Source of the DNA: Candidatus Eisenbergiella stercorigallinarum
GTDB lineage: Bacteria > Bacillota > Clostridia > Lachnospirales > Lachnospiraceae
DNA: 6,338 bases
Reading direction: 5' to 3'
Assembly: GCA_019120525.1 (NCBI GenBank)
Contig: DWUW01000247.1
Location: 1-6,338, forward strand
The notes under the pieces are model-generated. The model made no database searches and had not been told where the DNA came from. It saw nothing but the letters and a program-made list of their open reading frames with translations. This document shows positions 6,124 through 6,338 of this stretch, in pieces. A program made the position numbers and the translations under genes. Numbering within the stretch: the stretch's first letter is position 1; the number at the start of each line of letters is the position of its first letter.

Positions 6124-6187
6124 TCGTCCGCCAGAACCAGGCAGATGTCGTGCTTGCACGAACAGATGACTGGCTCTGAGCGGACGA
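6124..6187. repeat. Long imperfect hairpin inside the MITE-like element
   Basis: TCGTCCGC (6124-6131) pairs with GCGGACGA (6180-6187). Moving inward, CAGA (6132-6135) pairs with TCTG (6175-6178) and CCAG (6137-6140) with CTGG (6170-6173). A tip stem TCGTGC (6148-6153) pairs with GCACGA (6156-6161) across a TT loop. The pairing is continuous enough to suggest selection for, or origin from, a folded arm. It shares two bases with the left terminal repeat. Confidence 0.65.
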
Positions 6188-6210
6188 AGGGAGCGCCCGT
6201 TTAATGAGCA

Positions 6211-6232
6211 AGAAATCGCCAAGGCGATTTCT
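6211..6232. repeat. Perfect 10-base-pair hairpin inside the MITE-like element
   Basis: AGAAATCGCC (6211-6220), an AA spacer and GGCGATTTCT (6223-6232) form a perfect inverted repeat. Two smaller palindromes follow: GCTGC-GAA-GCAGC (6237-6249) and CGCG-TAG-CGCG (6256-6266). No T run follows any of them, so they are structural parts of the element rather than terminators. Confidence 0.7.
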
Positions 6233-6297
6233 CGTAGCTGCGAAGCAGCGGAGAGCGCGTAGCGCGGCTTTGCGAATGGCGCGGAGTGAACTGTAAC

Positions 6298-6306
6298 CAA
6301 ATGCCC
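6298..6306. repeat. Right target-site duplication of the MITE-like element
   Basis: CAAATGCCC, the partner of CAAATGGCC at 6103-6111, begins on the base after the right terminal inverted repeat. Confidence 0.7.
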
Positions 6307-6338
6307 ATTCCTGTCAGCTGCTCTCCGGGCTTACCGGT
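6307..6338. other. Right edge, no assignable gene
   Basis: Only 32 bases lie beyond the element. On the minus strand one frame is open from the window edge (6338) through the element to a TAA at 6203-6201. A gene ending near here could therefore have its last codons supplied by the insertion, but the other two frames stop within the 32 bases and no family is recognisable, so nothing is called. Confidence 0.3.

Larger units (their letters stand above)
6112..6297. mobile_element. 186-base non-coding element with terminal inverted repeats (MITE-like)
   Basis: The two ends are exact 14-base inverted repeats: GTTACAGTTCACTC (6112-6125) and GAGTGAACTGTAAC (6284-6297). The flanking bases on both sides form a 9-base direct repeat with one mismatch, as left by transposition. 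The interior is GC-rich and almost wholly built of hairpins and carries no credible gene. It is too short to encode a transposase, so it would have to be moved by one elsewhere. From memory, similar sequence ending GCGCGGAGTGAACTGTAAC recurs in gut Lachnospiraceae genomes and spawns spurious predicted peptides, but I cannot verify this here. The transposase family is not identified. Confidence 0.78.

Noticed and set aside
6211..6232. Perfect hairpin considered as an intrinsic terminator of an upstream gene.
   Set aside because: Neither side is followed by a T run, and it sits among several other palindromes inside the bounded element.
6046..6300. An 84-codon minus-strand frame across the right-end element.
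   Set aside because: It is made mostly of the repetitive element, spans its inverted repeats, and runs into the degV promoter; it is probably one of the spurious peptides such repeats generate.

Overview
The window looks like chromosome from an anaerobic, spore-forming Clostridia bacterium, most likely a gut Lachnospiraceae. The evidence is a cotJABC spore-coat operon, a Fur-controlled feoAB ferrous-iron uptake operon, AT-poor coding sequence with strong GGAGG-type ribosome sites, and an arylsulfate sulfotransferase of the PAPS-independent type first described in an intestinal anaerobe. All genes except one small one are on the minus strand. No rRNA, tRNA or CRISPR was seen.

Reading along the coordinates: 1-964 holds the N-terminal part of feoB (it runs off the left edge) and complete feoA, joined by an ATGA overlap. 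They are driven by a textbook promoter (TTGACA-17-TATAAT) with a near-perfect Fur box just downstream. A divergent promoter leads to the only plus-strand gene (1126-1374), an 82-residue protein of unknown function. It converges on the cotJ operon, and nested inverted repeats fill the 47-base gap between the two stop codons. cotJA, cotJB and cotJC (2472 down to 1422) are tightly overlapped. A sporulation-type -10 element (CATACTATA) lies in front of cotJA.

Upstream, 5998 down to 2547 is a three-gene unit: a DegV-family fatty-acid-binding protein, a TauE/SafE-family membrane exporter (ATGA overlap with the former), and, 51 bases later, a membrane-anchored arylsulfate sulfotransferase with its catalytic His/His/Arg/His set intact. 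A good vegetative promoter (TTGAAT-17-TAGAAT) stands at 6043-6071. No terminator separates this unit from cotJ. The pairing of an extracytoplasmic sulfate-transfer enzyme with a family known to move sulfite and sulfonates suggests a small sulfur-handling module, but this is inference.

The right end (6103-6306) holds the least conventional structure: a 186-base non-coding element with exact 14-base terminal inverted repeats, several internal hairpins, and a 9-base direct repeat (8 of 9 identical) flanking it exactly. This is the signature of a miniature inverted-repeat transposable element. It sits about 40 bases upstream of the degV-tauE-sulfotransferase promoter.
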